Below are positions 23,394-34,745 of a stretch of DNA of 64,000 nt, piece by piece. The stretch comes from Rhexocercosporidium sp. MPI-PUGE-AT-0058 (Eukaryota; Ascomycota; Leotiomycetes; Helotiales). Location: the NCBI GenBank assembly GCA_020746875.1, contig JAGTJL010000009.1:1674001-1738000 (forward strand). The letters are read 5' to 3'. The notes beneath the pieces are model-generated. The model had not been told where the DNA came from, ran no database searches, and worked only from the letters and a program-made list of their open reading frames with translations. The stretch's first letter is position 1; each line of letters opens with the position of its first letter. A program made the position numbers and the translations under genes.

Positions 23394-25262
23394 ATGACCA
23401 CCAAAACAGGCCAGAAGGCCCTGGTCTCCCAATTTGTTTCCTTCACCGGTGCAAATGAGAAAGTAGCTTCGAGAGTATGTTCGCTGGCAATAGCATGGAG
23501 AGAAAGAAGGACGAAGCTGACTATTATTTCTTTACTAGGCGCTCAAGGCTGCGAACTGGAAGCTCGACCAGGCTTGTGATAGGTAAGCTACTATTTTATA
23601 TTACTTGCAACGGCGAGACGCATATTTCAGAACGGAAAATCGAATCGAAAGCACCCCGCATATTGGAACCATCTCGAAAGCAGTCTGCAGAATCAACCAA
23701 ACATCTGGTCGCATGCCGTCCCCGAACCTCTCCGATAGAGCCTATACCAAAGATTTCTGTGGTCCCCAGGATGCTGCGATCAACTCTATCGTAAACATAT
23801 GCAGAACACACACCGAAAAGGAGGGGGTTTTCTGCATATTGGAGTATATACCCCGCCATCAATTCCCAGACCGTACTACACCTACCAAATCATCTAGTGC
23901 AGTCTGAAGGTGATGTTATCTGTGTTTAATACCTAAACAACCATTCGGTGGGAACTTTAGGCAAGAACTTGGCGGGATCTGGTCACTGTTTACTACATTT
24001 TCCACAAAGTTATCCGCCCCGCCGTCTCGACGCGTCTCTTCTCACACCACATTTTCTAGAGAGCCTTCACGTCAGGTCGCGGTTGCGAGCTTCCACGAAT
24101 TGCACATGATATCAAACATATGGGGCATACTATAAAGGAATATGCTCGGGCAGGGTGGCCAAAGTGCGAGGCAATCTAATCCACAAAGATGGCCCGGAGC
24201 CTGGATATCGACGCTGCAAGGAATAATTTCTGCTTCTGCTTCCAGAATACTTTCACATCGCCAAGGAAAGGGCTGTTCAATATCCAGTCAAACTTATGGA
24301 GCTTCTTTGTCTAAAACCCTCTTGCCCCCACAGACGTTCCAAGTTAGATCGATATTTCTGTCGGGTTCATGAGAAATAATTCTTTACAAGGAAACTGCAT
24401 TCTATGACCTCCTTGGAGAGCCTTTAAGTTATCTTTGAACGATTTACTGACCATGAGTCTAACAGTTACTTCACATCCATTGGATCAGCAGCGCCTTCTA
24501 AGGGCGATGATAGTTTGTCCAAGTTATTCGAGAAGTACCGAGGTTAGTAGTTTTTTTTTTTTTTTTTTTTTGGCAAAGAAGCATGAGTTAACTAACTCTC
24601 AAATTTAGAGCCGACAGACGATGAAGGTCTAACTACTGTGAATGGTACTATGAGATATCTGGCAGACTTAGGCATCGAACTCGAGAATGCAGAGATCTTG
24701 GTCGCGCTTGAAATCATACAAGCGCCAGCCCTTGGTGAGATGTCGAAAGAGCATTTCGTGGAGGCATGGAAGAAGATTGGGTAATCGTTTCCTCGGCCTG
24801 TTTAGTCGATCCTGAGCTGACTTTGCACACAGTGCGGATTCGATCTCGAAGCAGCAGTCATATGTCGCAGGTCAGGCTAAGCTACTCTCAACCGACATGG
24901 CTCTCTTCAAACGAGTCTATAAGCATTGTTTCATCTGTGCCAAAGAGAAGAGCCAGAAAGCCCTCCCCCTCGAAAACGCAATCGTCTACTGGGAAATGCT
25001 ATTTGCTCCTCCCGGCATGAGATGGGCTACTTCATCAACCAATTGGATTCAGCTGTGGGTTGAGTTTCTGACCACCAAATGGACGAAGAGCGTCAACAAG
25101 GATATGTGGAATCAAACAGTACTCTTCTTCGAGAAATCGTTGCAAGATGAGACCTTGGGCTTCTGGAGTGAGGATGGTGCTTGGCCTGGGGTTATTGATC
25201 AGTTTGTAGAATATGCTAAGAAGGCGAGAGGAGAGGTCCCTGATACCATGGAGACCGATTAG
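23394..25262 (+). CDS. DCN1: Dcn1, cullin neddylation E3 co-factor, five exons
   Basis: Dcn1 promotes transfer of Nedd8/Rub1 from Ubc12 to cullins. Exons are 23394..23474, 23539..23582, 24466..24542, 24609..24780 and 24833..25262, giving 267 residues, the normal family length. The N-terminus (MTTKTGQKALVSQFVSFTGA then ANWKLDQACDSYF) is the UBA-like domain. The rest is the PONY/DCUN1 domain: KLFEKYREPTDDEG, TMRYLADLGIELE, VYKHCFICAKEKSQKALPLE, YWEMLFAPPG and WNQTVLFFEKSLQDETLGFW. The second intron (23583..24465) is 883 nt, far longer than others in the window, yet has a GTAAGC donor and TCTAACAG acceptor that restore D-S-Y-F. The third intron carries a 21-T run. Identification is secure. Confidence 0.94.
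23583..24465 (+). other. 883-nt intron of DCN1 with internal in-frame alternative exon
   Basis: Most introns here are 45-120 nt; this one is 883 nt. About 48 nt after its donor there is a second plausible acceptor (TATTTCAG at 23624-23631). Splicing there continues the DCN1 frame for about 90 codons to a TGA at 23905-23907. No transposase, reverse transcriptase or terminal repeat was seen inside. It may be an old insertion, a nested regulatory element or simply a long intron. Confidence 0.6.
24551..24571 (+). repeat. Poly-T run in DCN1 intron 3
   Basis: Twenty-one consecutive T bases follow the donor of the third DCN1 intron. It lies before, not at, the acceptor (24608), so it is an unusual place for a polypyrimidine tract. 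Length is likely variable between strains. Confidence 0.9.
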
Positions 25263-25515
25263 ATGGCGTCCGAATGTTCTCGGTGCTATATTGGGGATAG
25301 CTTTTGCTTTGATTGCTCAGCGGGCTGCACGATGGCGTCTTGAAGGGATTCTGGGATTAGATTCCTCACGAGCATTTATTGATGATTGATGGCAATATGA
25401 CCCCGACCAAATGTTTGGGGAAACTCCGTGCTTCGCAACCCAAGTATATATTTCCATCATACAATGTGCCCCTATTTCGCCATGCAATGCCCATGTTATA
25501 CACATCCTGTCCCGA

Positions 25516-25974
25516 TCAGAACTCCTCTCTCTCTTCCCAGGGAATCGTCCCTCCAATCCTGCTCGTCTTCTCTAATGTCCCATCACCAAGCTTCACCGAA
25601 CTGAACTTAATCATTCGCGGATCCAACCCCAGCGTCTTTCTCACATCGTCTTGAATCTTGCTCGAAGCATCGTATCGCATAATGAAGTAGTGACCATCGT
25701 TGTACTGAGCCTGATGCTTCCGCGTCCGCTTGGGCAAACTCCACACTCCCCAGTTCTTGATACCTCGTATTGTTCCACCGTTTTTGAGGATGAGGGAGCC
25801 AGTTGTACGTGCGATTCTGATGTTATGTTAGTTTGGAAAGTCGGATAGAGAGAGACAGTATTGCAGCGCACTCTTTGACCTCCATAAGATTATGGGGTCG
25901 GACCTGGAGTTATTAGTATATTGAATGGTAGACTGAGGTATTCCACGTACAATTGCTATGAGTTCGTACAACAT
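25516..25974 (-). CDS. MRP17: Mitochondrial ribosomal protein bS6m (Mrp17), three exons
   Basis: This is the mitochondrial small-subunit counterpart of bacterial S6. Exons on minus are 25974..25951, 25903..25872 and 25816..25516, giving 118 residues, the usual size. The first two exons are only 24 and 32 nt: MLYELIAI, then VRPHNLMEVK and two bases, followed by EIARTTGSLIL. The body shows the fungal Mrp17 pattern NWGVWSLPKRTRKHQAQYND, GHYFIMRYDASSKIQ and RKTLGLDPRMIKFSSVKLGD. The second intron uses a GTGCGC donor and an ACTAAC branch-like site. The gene starts 214 bp from the divergent RRB1 start. Identification is strong; the short exons are placed by splice sites and family continuity. Confidence 0.93.
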
Positions 25975-26188
25975 CTTGACGGCGACATTCGTGACGGCAA
26001 CTGTAAAGGGTGCTGATGTTAACAAGGCCCTGGCCAGATTTAAACTTACGGAACAAAGATCTGCCGTGCCGAGAAAAAGTTCCCATAGTTGGGGGCTTCG
26101 CACGATTGCGTTTGTCGATAAGAAATTTGACAAGCAGTTCACACACCACTTCAATAACATATGCCCGAACAAAAGACTCGATTCCATC
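25975..26188. promoter_or_regulatory. Shared divergent promoter of MRP17 and RRB1
   Basis: Only 214 bp separate the two start codons, so both 5' UTRs and both core promoters must fit here. No TATA box is obvious. One gene serves mitochondrial translation and the other assembly of the cytosolic large subunit, so joint control is plausible but is inference. Confidence 0.65.
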
Positions 26189-27732
26189 ATGTCGAAACGT
26201 CCAGCGGAAGAACACGAGGACGGAGGTGTATCATTGAAGGGTGGTGAGCGCCCAGAGAAGTCGAGTTTGGAAGACGAGGTGGGGGAGTTCGAGGATGAGT
26301 TCGAGGATGAATATGAGAGCGAGGACGAGATTCTAGAGGCAGGAGTTGATGGCAGACCGGATGATGAGAGAGAAGCTGAAGAAAAAGCTGGTAAGCTTAC
26401 ACTGGAGCAGATTTGGGCTTGGGCGCAAAATTATGAGCATTTCCTAATGATCTCTTAGAAGCCATGGACGTAGACCAGCAGACTTTTATTGTTGGTAGAA
26501 ATAAGCTGGAACCAGGCCAGACACTATCCCCAGATCTCTCCACTTACGAAATGCTCCACGCGCTGAGTACGCCGTGGCCCTGTCTGTCGTTCGATATTGT
26601 CAAAGATAGCTTGGGAGATAACCGAAAAACATACCCCGCCACGATGTACGCTGTTGCAGGAACACAAGCAGAGGGTAGACGGTCAAAGGAGAATCAATTG
26701 ATGATCATGAAGTTCAGCGGTCTCAGCAGAATGGAGCGGAATCAGGACGACGAAGATTCGTCCGATGATGAGGACGAGGATGCTGACCCAATTCTGGAGT
26801 CTGCGTCAATTCCCTTTACGTCTGCCACAAATCGGATTCGCGCCCACCAAATACCTGCCTCGAACTCGTCAAAACCTCCTACAACCTTGACTGCTTCTAT
26901 GACTGAAGCTGGCCAAGTTCTGATCCACGATGTTACCCCCCACCTCGCTTCCTTCGATACTCCTGGAACTGTCATCACTCCACAACAAAATAAGCCATTA
27001 TCAACGCTAAAGATGCATAAATCAGAAGGATACGGTATCGACTGGTCGCCTCTCGTGTCAACAGGCAAACTCATTACCGGTGATAACGACGGCAAGATCT
27101 ATATCACTACGAGAACAGATGGAGAACGCTGGGAAACCGATTCGCGTCCCTTTACTGGCCATACGGGAAGTGTTGAAGAGTTGCAATGGAGTCCGTCTGA
27201 GCGAAATGTATTTGCTTCCGCATCAAGTGACGGTACCATCAAGGTATGGGATGTCCGAAGCAAGAGTAAGACTGCAGCTTTGAGTGTCCAAGTCAGTGAC
27301 ACGGATGTCAATGTTATGTCATGGTCTCACCAGACTTCACATTTACTAGCTTCCGGGGCAGACGATGGAGTGTGGGCAGTCTGGGATCTCCGTCAATGGA
27401 AACCCAGCACCTCTGCTGCTTCCCCAAGACCTACGCCAGTGGCAAGTTTCAACTTCCACAAGGAGCAAATCACCAGCGTGGAGTGGCACCCAACGGACGA
27501 CAGTATCGTGGCAGTTGCTGCTGGCGATGACACGTTGACCTTGTGGGATCTGGCAGTGGAGCTTGATGATGAGGAGAGTAAGGACACTGGTGGTGTGACG
27601 GAAGTACCTCCCCAGTTACTTTTCGTTCACTACATGGAGAAGGTCAAGGAGTTGCACTTCCATCCACAAATACCCGGTTGCTTAGTAGGTACGGGTGAAG
27701 CTTTCAACGTGTTCAAGACTATTAGTGTTTAG
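26189..27732 (+). CDS. RRB1: Ribosome assembly chaperone Rrb1 (GRWD1 family WD40 protein), two exons
   Basis: Rrb1 is the dedicated nuclear chaperone of ribosomal protein L3 (uL3). Exons are 26189..26390 and 26459..27732, giving 491 residues. The N-terminus is very acidic (EDEVGEFEDEFEDEYESEDE), as expected for a histone- or ribosomal-protein-binding chaperone. Next comes the CAF1C/H4-binding-like motif (STYEMLHALSTPWPCLSFDI), a second acidic loop (DDEDSSDDEDEDAD), and then WD40 repeats such as GHTGSVEELQWSP, ASSDGTIKVWDVR, LLASGADDGVWAVWDLR and AGDDTLTLWDL. The ending LVGTGEAFNVFKTISV is typical of the family. The intron splits a Glu codon (G|AA) with a GTAAGC donor. Identification is secure. 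Confidence 0.95.
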
Positions 27733-30234
27733 ACATAAGAAAGAGAAAGAAAAAATTACAAATGCAAGCTCTCGCAAATTTTGGCCTATTTCGCCCCCAC
27801 CCCTTCTTCTGCACCTTGTCACGCTCTCCTCTTCCTATGACCACGCGTTTTAAGATACAGATCTTGACTGAAAGGATTGAGACCTTCCGTGATGATGATA
27901 AGTTGCTTCGATAGCAGTCAAACTGATGTTAAGCGAGCCTTAGCGAGAGATTTATCTGTGAACATCTCAGGTTGGTTCTCTGACCGTCGATTCTCAGCCT
28001 CGTAGGCCGCAACCAACGACAAAATTGATCCAATTCTGTGGTATATGAATAGTCTCAGAGTGTCGCTAGCCACGCAGTAGTAGTCCTGCGACACGTAGAG
28101 AAAAAAGTTAGCTAATGAAAGGTAGGCTGGACTTTACCTCTTTGGCAAAGACGATTTGGTGGCTTAAACAAACATCCCCTGCTTCTGTTCCACCGTTGCA
28201 CCTCAATCGTGGCTATCCGTTGACGACAACAAAGGATCCAAGATGACCTGAATTTCGGAATGTCTTTGGAACAAGATACAGGATTTCATGGCAAATGGTT
28301 TCTACGAGAACCGATGATTGATGCTAAAGGTGATTGGATAGCGTGGTAGATACGGTAGATGAGCTGTGCTGATAGGATATTTTGAGATGGATCTGTATAC
28401 CAAAAGCAACCCCATTGTTATTTCTCCAATTTCAAGTTACGAACTGGCCCTAGTACTTCACAAGGGGTTTCCATTGTCTGGGGCAAGCGTCATCTGTATA
28501 GTACTTGTTGATTATACTTGTTGATTATACTTGTTGATTATACTTGTTGATTATACTTGTTTATCACCGCTCTCTTCACATAGTCTACTAAGTCGGTGTC
28601 AAGAGGTAGATATCTTGTGTCAGGAAGAAGAAGCTCGCTTTCTCTAACAACTAACAGTTGGTTTCAATCCCTCTATACCTCTCACATCTAGGGATAGGTT
28701 AATCCCATGTGGAAAGCGAGTACGCTGCAGAAACAAGGAATCTTCGATCGGTGGCGTTCACTAGAGCCTTTTCATGATGAAAGAGTAAAAGGTAGTTGGA
28801 ACGATCGATACTCGTTTTGTCTATGGGATTAAAGCTATCAGGACAAAAGTACAGTGCCATATCCAATCAAACGTCTCTTGTATAGACATTATGAATGGAT
28901 TCAGTCTCATGAAGAAAGCCAGTAATGCGAGAGAATTCGGCAATGCTCGGGTTCCATACTGGTATTACAAATGTGGCAACAGCCAAGTCATCAGATTTTA
29001 GAGACGAAAGTCGGTTTAGGAATTACGTTTCGGTTCAATGAGGGTTTGCCTTCGCCAGCACATAAGTTGCATCTACTAGTCGAGTATCCAATGAAGATTG
29101 CATGCCGGTGAGTCGACTCCTCATCGTATCAGGCCACGAAGCTTCCACTTGTTGTTCAATGTGGAAGGTACTTCTCCGCAAAGAGGAGTGACCCGGAGGT
29201 CGCCGGAAATCTTCAGAACGCCTCCTTCAAGGACCACCCCAACTGTTGAGACAACGAATACCAAAATGCCTCAAAATTCATAGGTGATCAACAGCGCTGC
29301 AACCTCCAGCAGAAGAAAATGCAGCCCAGGAGGCTTCCACGCGGCATTGCACATAGTGAAGAGGCTGGAAGTCATCTCCGCTCGAAAAGAACCAAAATGT
29401 GGCAAAGACTCAAAACAGAAAGAGGACACGGGCAACCACTTCAGATCCAATACCCTGATCAGGATCGAAGAATTTCCCCAGTTTCTCCAATGAATGCATA
29501 TGAAGGACGCAGATCAGTTCTGGGCCCAAGGGGCCCCCCCTGAAGCCCTGCTCGGGAGCCGGGAGCCATTGTTTTTGCATTTTTGCAGGCAGGGGCGCAA
29601 GCAGTCAGCCTCAAGAAAAACGTAAAATTTTGCTCACAAAAGAAATATGGCGTTAGAATGCCTGGAAGCGGTCTAGGCATCATTCGCGGATGTGACACTA
29701 GCAGCCCATGAGGCCCTCTCATTCGGCATTAACAGGGCAGACGTACCAATTGAGGGGATTGGAACACGGTGCATGGAAGAGCAGGTGCTCGTGACAGTCA
29801 TCATCTTCAAACACAGGGATTTGGATTGGCTGAATGCAGTCTGCAGGCAGGCTGCAGGCCCCCCTTGAAAAACAGTTTCCCCGCAAATTTCCATGGCTGT
29901 GGAACTCAGAAAATGCGGGATACCAGATGCATCGTTGGGAAAATGGAGCCCGAGCAAGCCAGTCCTATTCTATGTCGTTGTTCCACTCCACTGCACTCCA
30001 CTACTCCATAAGCACTCCCTCCTCGTCAGCTCCTCGTCTTCTTTCCCCCCCTCTCTCTGTCTTGGTCGTTCAGTAGGACAGCATCAACTACTGCCAGAGC
30101 TGCAAATACCCATTCACGACCTCACCAAATGAGCGAGTGCAACCAGGTCCTGATCTTCGTGGAGGAGATGAAATCGCCTATTTAACGGGGTGACCTGAAA
30201 TACAACGGATTGCAAACTTCGACCACACGTGAGC
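27733..30234. other. Intergenic region, 2.5 kb, with tandem repeat
   Basis: Short open frames on both strands show no recognisable protein. The clearest structure is a 13-bp tandem repeat at 28503-28560. The last 250 bp (Pyr-rich from about 30000) probably form the promoter and leader of the next gene. Confidence 0.45.
28503..28560. repeat. 13-bp tandem repeat, about 4.5 copies
   Basis: The unit ACTTGTTGATTAT occurs four times without a mismatch at 28503-28554, followed by a partial fifth copy. It lies in non-coding sequence between RRB1 and the next gene. Such perfect minisatellites are usually length-variable between strains. Confidence 0.95.
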
Positions 30235-31011
30235 ATGAGCATGGTACACATCTTCCTGGACAAAGCGTCTTCCAAAGATACTTTCGCCTTCAAGTTCTCC
30301 GCGGGTCCTTCCCACAAGTTCTCGTTCGATCGACCAAAATCAGCTCTTGTCCCATCGAACCGGCCCTTCAAACGTCGTCGAGCTCTGTCTGATGTGGATG
30401 GAGAAGGGAATGAGGGGCGAAAGAAGAGACGTTTGAGGTTACACCTCATTACTTCACGTCTCAGTCGTCCGTTCTCCCAGCCGGCGTCAAATATAGTCAA
30501 CCGTGGCGTCAACAAGATCCCAGTTTGGGGAGCAAAGAACAAGGCACTCGGCAAAAACATTCTGAGGAAGGCCGCCATTATGAATCGAGTACGGAGACGC
30601 ATGGATGCGGCAAGGGACTTCATGCGTATGGAGCAAGAGAAGACTAGAGAGAGGTTGTCTTTGCGTGAGATCGTTATACAGAAGCCCCGATGTCTCGAGG
30701 TGCCGCTTCCACCATCTCCACTGGGACTTTCGAACTACGACGCTTTGGACTTGGAGGACGAGGACCCAGAAGAGTGGCATGGTGGTGGTCTCAACAGGAT
30801 ATCGACTATCTATAGCGACTTCAATATCATGAATCCATTGACTGATCGAGAGGATGATGATGCCCTCGACGATTATCTGGATGCTCTGGATGGTATTTCA
30901 CCACAAGACTTACCTGATACGCCACCTGCGCCACCGGAGGAGGAATCTATCGTCGAAATGTTGAGGGAGGATTGTCAGGGCGAAGGCTTCTTTGTTCAAA
31001 TCAGAGATTGA
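30235..31011 (+). CDS. Conserved-looking basic/acidic protein of unknown function
   Basis: A single exon encodes 258 residues from the ATG at 30235 (MSMVHIFLDKASSKDTFAF). Residues about 45-70 are highly basic (RPFKRRRALSD, GRKKRRLRLH), resembling a nuclear localisation signal. A central block reads SRPFSQPASNIVNRG, then AKNKALGKNILRKAAIMNRV and RRRMDAARDFMRMEQEKTR, probably helical and basic. The C-terminal half is acidic and Pro-rich (DLEDEDPEEWHGG, DREDDDALDDYLDALDG). It resembles conserved hypothetical proteins of filamentous ascomycetes that I cannot name. A nuclear location is inferred from charge pattern only. Confidence 0.75.
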   Translation: MSMVHIFLDKASSKDTFAFKFSAGPSHKFSFDRPKSALVPSNRPFKRRRALSDVDGEGNEGRKKRRLRLHLITSRLSRPFSQPASNIVNRGVNKIPVWGAKNKALGKNILRKAAIMNRVRRRMDAARDFMRMEQEKTRERLSLREIVIQKPRCLEVPLPPSPLGLSNYDALDLEDEDPEEWHGGGLNRISTIYSDFNIMNPLTDREDDDALDDYLDALDGISPQDLPDTPPAPPEEESIVEMLREDCQGEGFFVQIRD

Positions 31012-31974
31012 ATTCGCAAAGGAAAGGCCATAGAAGGGACTCCCAACTTGGCTGACTAGTCCGACTTGTATTGGGGCAGGTTATATGTTCTGCATCGGGC
31101 ATTAGCATTGTATGGTACTGAAGTCCACAAAAATTGTCTGGGGTTCCAAGGACTGTCGGCCTCAGAGGTACGCTCGCATATGGAGGAGTTTGGAGGAACA
31201 GTTTGGTTTGGAGGGGTTTAGGCCTAGGAATCCGATGTCCAAAAACACATGAGCCATCTTCTCAGCATCCCGACCTCGAAAATTTCTAGCGTGCTGCTAC
31301 GAAGTTTCGAGACTCGGTTCATGTTTAGTACTATGTTTATCTAATGCCTGCTCGGGTGGGGGTCAGATATTACTAGATCGCCCGAGTATGGATGGCACCA
31401 ATTTAGTCACGTTTGCAACAGAGCACCTGGTACTGCGACTGAAGGTTCCTGCGTTGATTAAAAGTTCTCAGCCCATCATTGTCATGTCAGTCGAAGGGGC
31501 GCACAGCTTCGCCTCTTGACCAAGCTGGTCTCTCTAGCACAATCATGATAGGGAATATTTGGAGGCACTCCATTCTATGCGTGAAAAGAAAGTAGATTCT
31601 GAGCAACACTGTATGCAATTTAAAACAAGGAAAGAAGTTGACCAGTACATAAATAAACTGCAAAGTTCCAAGGCCGAATGAAGACTTAAGGATATCCAGA
31701 AGCACTGGAGCAAGACTTCGATGTAAGCAAAAGCTTAAATCGGAAAAGCAGAGAAACCAAAACACGCAATGAAGACAAGACGAAAGAGAAACTATCCATT
31801 CCTTATAAAAAGTCGTTGGTAAATTCCTAGTCAACGAGCCTCACCTTGCCTCACACCATCCATGGCGCTAGTCCTAAGCGAGAGTAGCGTCATTTATTTT
31901 GAAGACCTCAAAAGTTCCAGCTTGCTAGAGTTGATGCGCCAGGGTCCAGAACTCGATATTCGACGTGATTCAAG
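31012..31974. other. Intergenic: PRP19 promoter and leader
   Basis: No gene supported. An upstream ATG at 31862 opens a frame which overlaps the PRP19 start in a different frame; if that part is transcribed it would act as an overlapping upstream ORF. A minus-strand frame around 31487-31834 is hydrophobic but has no supporting features. Confidence 0.45.
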
Positions 31975-33613
31975 ATGTTGTGCTCAAGTATGTCATTTTG
32001 CGCAATGACTCAATTACTTTTGGAACGCGACTGACAGTTCATAGTCTCTGGAGAAGCTCCCCAGCAGCCTGTTGCTTCCTCGAAATCAGGTAAGACAACA
32101 GAACAGCATGCAGCAAGAAACGCGAGACTGACGACCTACAGGCAATATTTACGAGAAGCGCTTGATTGAGGCATACATTTCAGAGAATCATAAAGACCCT
32201 GTTGATGGAGATGACCTGGAAGTGGAAGATCTCATTGACCTCAAGTCCGCCAAAATTGTTACCCCCCGACCTCCTACTCTCACCTCGATTCCCTCCCTCC
32301 TCTCGACCTTCCAGAACGAATGGGATGCATTGGCACTCGAAACATTTACATTACGCCAGCAGCTCCAGCAGACGCGACAAGAGTTGACTACAGCCCTCTA
32401 CCAGCATGATGCTGCGGTTCGGGTGATCGCCCGTCTGTCCAGGGAACGCGATGAGGCTCGAGATGCGTTATCGAAGGTTACAATTGGTGCAGGAAATGCC
32501 AGTAATGGAGATGCGATGCAGGTCGACAGCCAAGGTCTCCCAGAGGAGCTCGTGGCCAAGGTCGATGCTACACAAGAGAAGTATGCGTTAGATTTGGGAT
32601 TCTGCATTTGTTCATTTATGCTAATGCATCCACAGACTTTCCAAAAGCCGTCGGAAGCGCCCTGTACCAGATACCTGGGTTGATGCGGAGACAATTGAGA
32701 AATTTGGTGTTGCCAGTGCGTCGAAAGCCCTCTACTCCGGAGCCACCTCTCTCGCCCTAGACGAAGCTGGCAAATTGGTTATTTTCGGTGGATCCGAGGG
32801 TGTTGCAGGTGTCTATTCGATTGCAGAGGAGAAGGTGCAACAATCGCTTAAAGCCGGAAGCGCCGTTACAGATGCTGTCTGGTACGGAAACCAGCCTGTT
32901 GTTTCAACAGCTTCCGGGACTGTCAAGGTTTTTGGAGAGAACGAGACAACTTTTACCTCCCACGCAGGCAGTGCGAATAGCCTAGCATTGCACCCAAGTG
33001 GTGATATTCTGGCGTCTGTCGGCGTTGACAAGAGCTTCGTCTTTTATGATCTACCGACTGGAAAGGCTGTCACCCAGGTCTACACCGATTCAGGTACGAA
33101 TTGTTGCTGCTATTCCTGTCGCACCAGTATGCTAATTCCAAACCAGGACTCACTGTTGCTGCTTTCCATCCAGATGGGCATTTGTTCGCTGCTGGTGGTA
33201 CCGACGGTCAAATCAAGCTGTTTCACGTCAAGACTGGTGAAAGTGCCGCCAATTTCGAGCTAGGAGGGCCAGTACAAGACCTTGTCTTCTCGGAAAATGG
33301 TATCTGGTTTGCAGCTGTTGCTAAGGGCTCCAACAGTGTTATCATTTTCGATCTACGAAAGGAGGGCGAAGCTGCCAAGGCTAAGGTGCTGGAGATTGGA
33401 GGACAGGTCGACACCATCAAATGGGATTACACGGGCCAGTTCCTCGCTGCTGCTGGACCCGGGGGACTCACCATCTCGCAATATACGAAATCATCCAAGA
33501 CATGGTCAGATGTCATTAGCACTGCTGTTCCAGCAACTGCACTTGAATGGGGCCCGGATGCGAGAACTTTGGTCACAGTGAATGGTGACGGGGTTTTAAC
33601 AGTGCTTGGATGA
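31975..33613 (+). CDS. PRP19: Prp19, U-box E3 ligase of the spliceosomal NineTeen complex, five exons
   Basis: Prp19 is the U-box ubiquitin ligase scaffold of the NTC, needed for spliceosome activation. Exons are 31975..31987, 32045..32089, 32142..32580, 32636..33093 and 33147..33613, giving 473 residues. The first exon is only 13 nt (MLCS plus one base). The U-box follows: MLCSISGEAPQQPVASSKSG, then NIYEKRLIEAYISENHKDPV and LIDLKSAKIV. Next are the PPTLTSIPSLLSTFQNEWDA and coiled-coil segments (RQQLQQTRQELTTALYQHDA), then the RKRPVPDTW linker. The C-terminal WD40 propeller ends GDGVLTVLG. All five splice junctions keep the family sequence. Ser at position 4 replaces the Ala I would expect. 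Confidence 0.95.
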
Positions 33614-34745
33614 GAGGCTAAGCACCGGAGTTAGGGTTTTGACTTATGGCTTGCGGCTTGCGACAAAAGCAATCTCTGGACAGTCTTTCTTGCATGTAAT
33701 TCTAGAGACCCTATACCGGGGTCTGAAGCGCTGAAGCACCGAGGCAAAACAATGGAATGATACCTAGGTAACTGCATTGCGTGTCATGAAATTGCCTAGA
33801 AGTCAAACCCTTGAAATGTGAGTCATTGTGGAGTTTCTGTTTCTGGAAATAAAGCAATATAGGGCTAAGGCTACTTTAATACCTTCTCCTCGGAACAGCC
33901 CAGCTCAGAAGGCAAGAGGAAGCAAAAGCCACGGGCTTGGTGGAAACAAGCGCGTCACCTCTCTCCGTCACTTTTCTGTCATCCTTCTCCATGTTGTTGT
34001 CTATGCCATGAACGCAATTCCGCACGGATAGGCGCCTCATTGCTATTCATAGACAGGGATAAAGTCAGGGCCAAGCGGTTCGCAGGGGCAACTTAAACGA
34101 GGCGATCTGGAGAAAAACACTGGATTCACTACACCCATTTCCGCTTTAGAATCCTAGGTCTAATGTAGCAAAGCAATTCGAGGGTCATGGGGCTTTCGCA
34201 AAGCTTCTGGTGATATATGAAACAGAGATTCTGTGTTGTTGAAAATGTTGCTATCCTCCTTACGGATGGAGGTGCTCGCTCCCGGAAGACGGGTAATACT
34301 GCAGATCTCTCTATTTTGGCTATCATGATCGTGATAGATATTCTGTAATTCGTGACGAAACGTGTAGATTCCGTAGAACATACAGGAGACCAAATCTCCC
34401 GGCGGCAGAAAGCTGACTTATAAGTATTGACTGTACACGTGAATGTTGTGCCTGGTAGGCAGTCGCTAAACGCCGAAGCGCTAATCGGGGCCCAGATGTT
34501 GTCGTGAGATCACATCAACAACAAATCAATTCGCCCCTCGAATTTCCTCCTCCCACAACAATTCTTCGAGGGACTTCACGAGCTGGACCACGAGCGGTAA
34601 CTCCTCTGTCATTCTGATCTGCTGTACAACAAAGGGAAAACAGAGACGTTAATGTGATGGACGGATGGCAGCCAGAACCTCATCGCCACAAGGTGTGAAT
34701 ACCCACCAACAGCTCGAACCCGCAATGGCTTAGAGCAATGCTAAC
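33614..34745. other. Intergenic between PRP19 and the SIM/RING gene
   Basis: Nothing coding is supported. Flanking genes are in tandem on plus, so the stretch holds a 3' UTR and a promoter. Confidence 0.45.

Noticed and set aside
23583..24465. Transposon inserted in DCN1
   Set aside because: The intron is long but has no terminal repeats, target-site duplication or transposase/reverse transcriptase sequence that I could see, and the splice restores a normal DCN1.
26742..27095. Minus-strand 117-residue frame opposite RRB1
   Set aside because: Antisense shadow of the acidic loop and WD40 coding region; Ser-rich composition mirrors Asp/Glu codons.
31487..31834. Hydrophobic 115-residue minus-strand frame before PRP19
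   Set aside because: Phe/Leu/Cys-rich translation typical of AG-rich sequence read in antisense; no supporting features.
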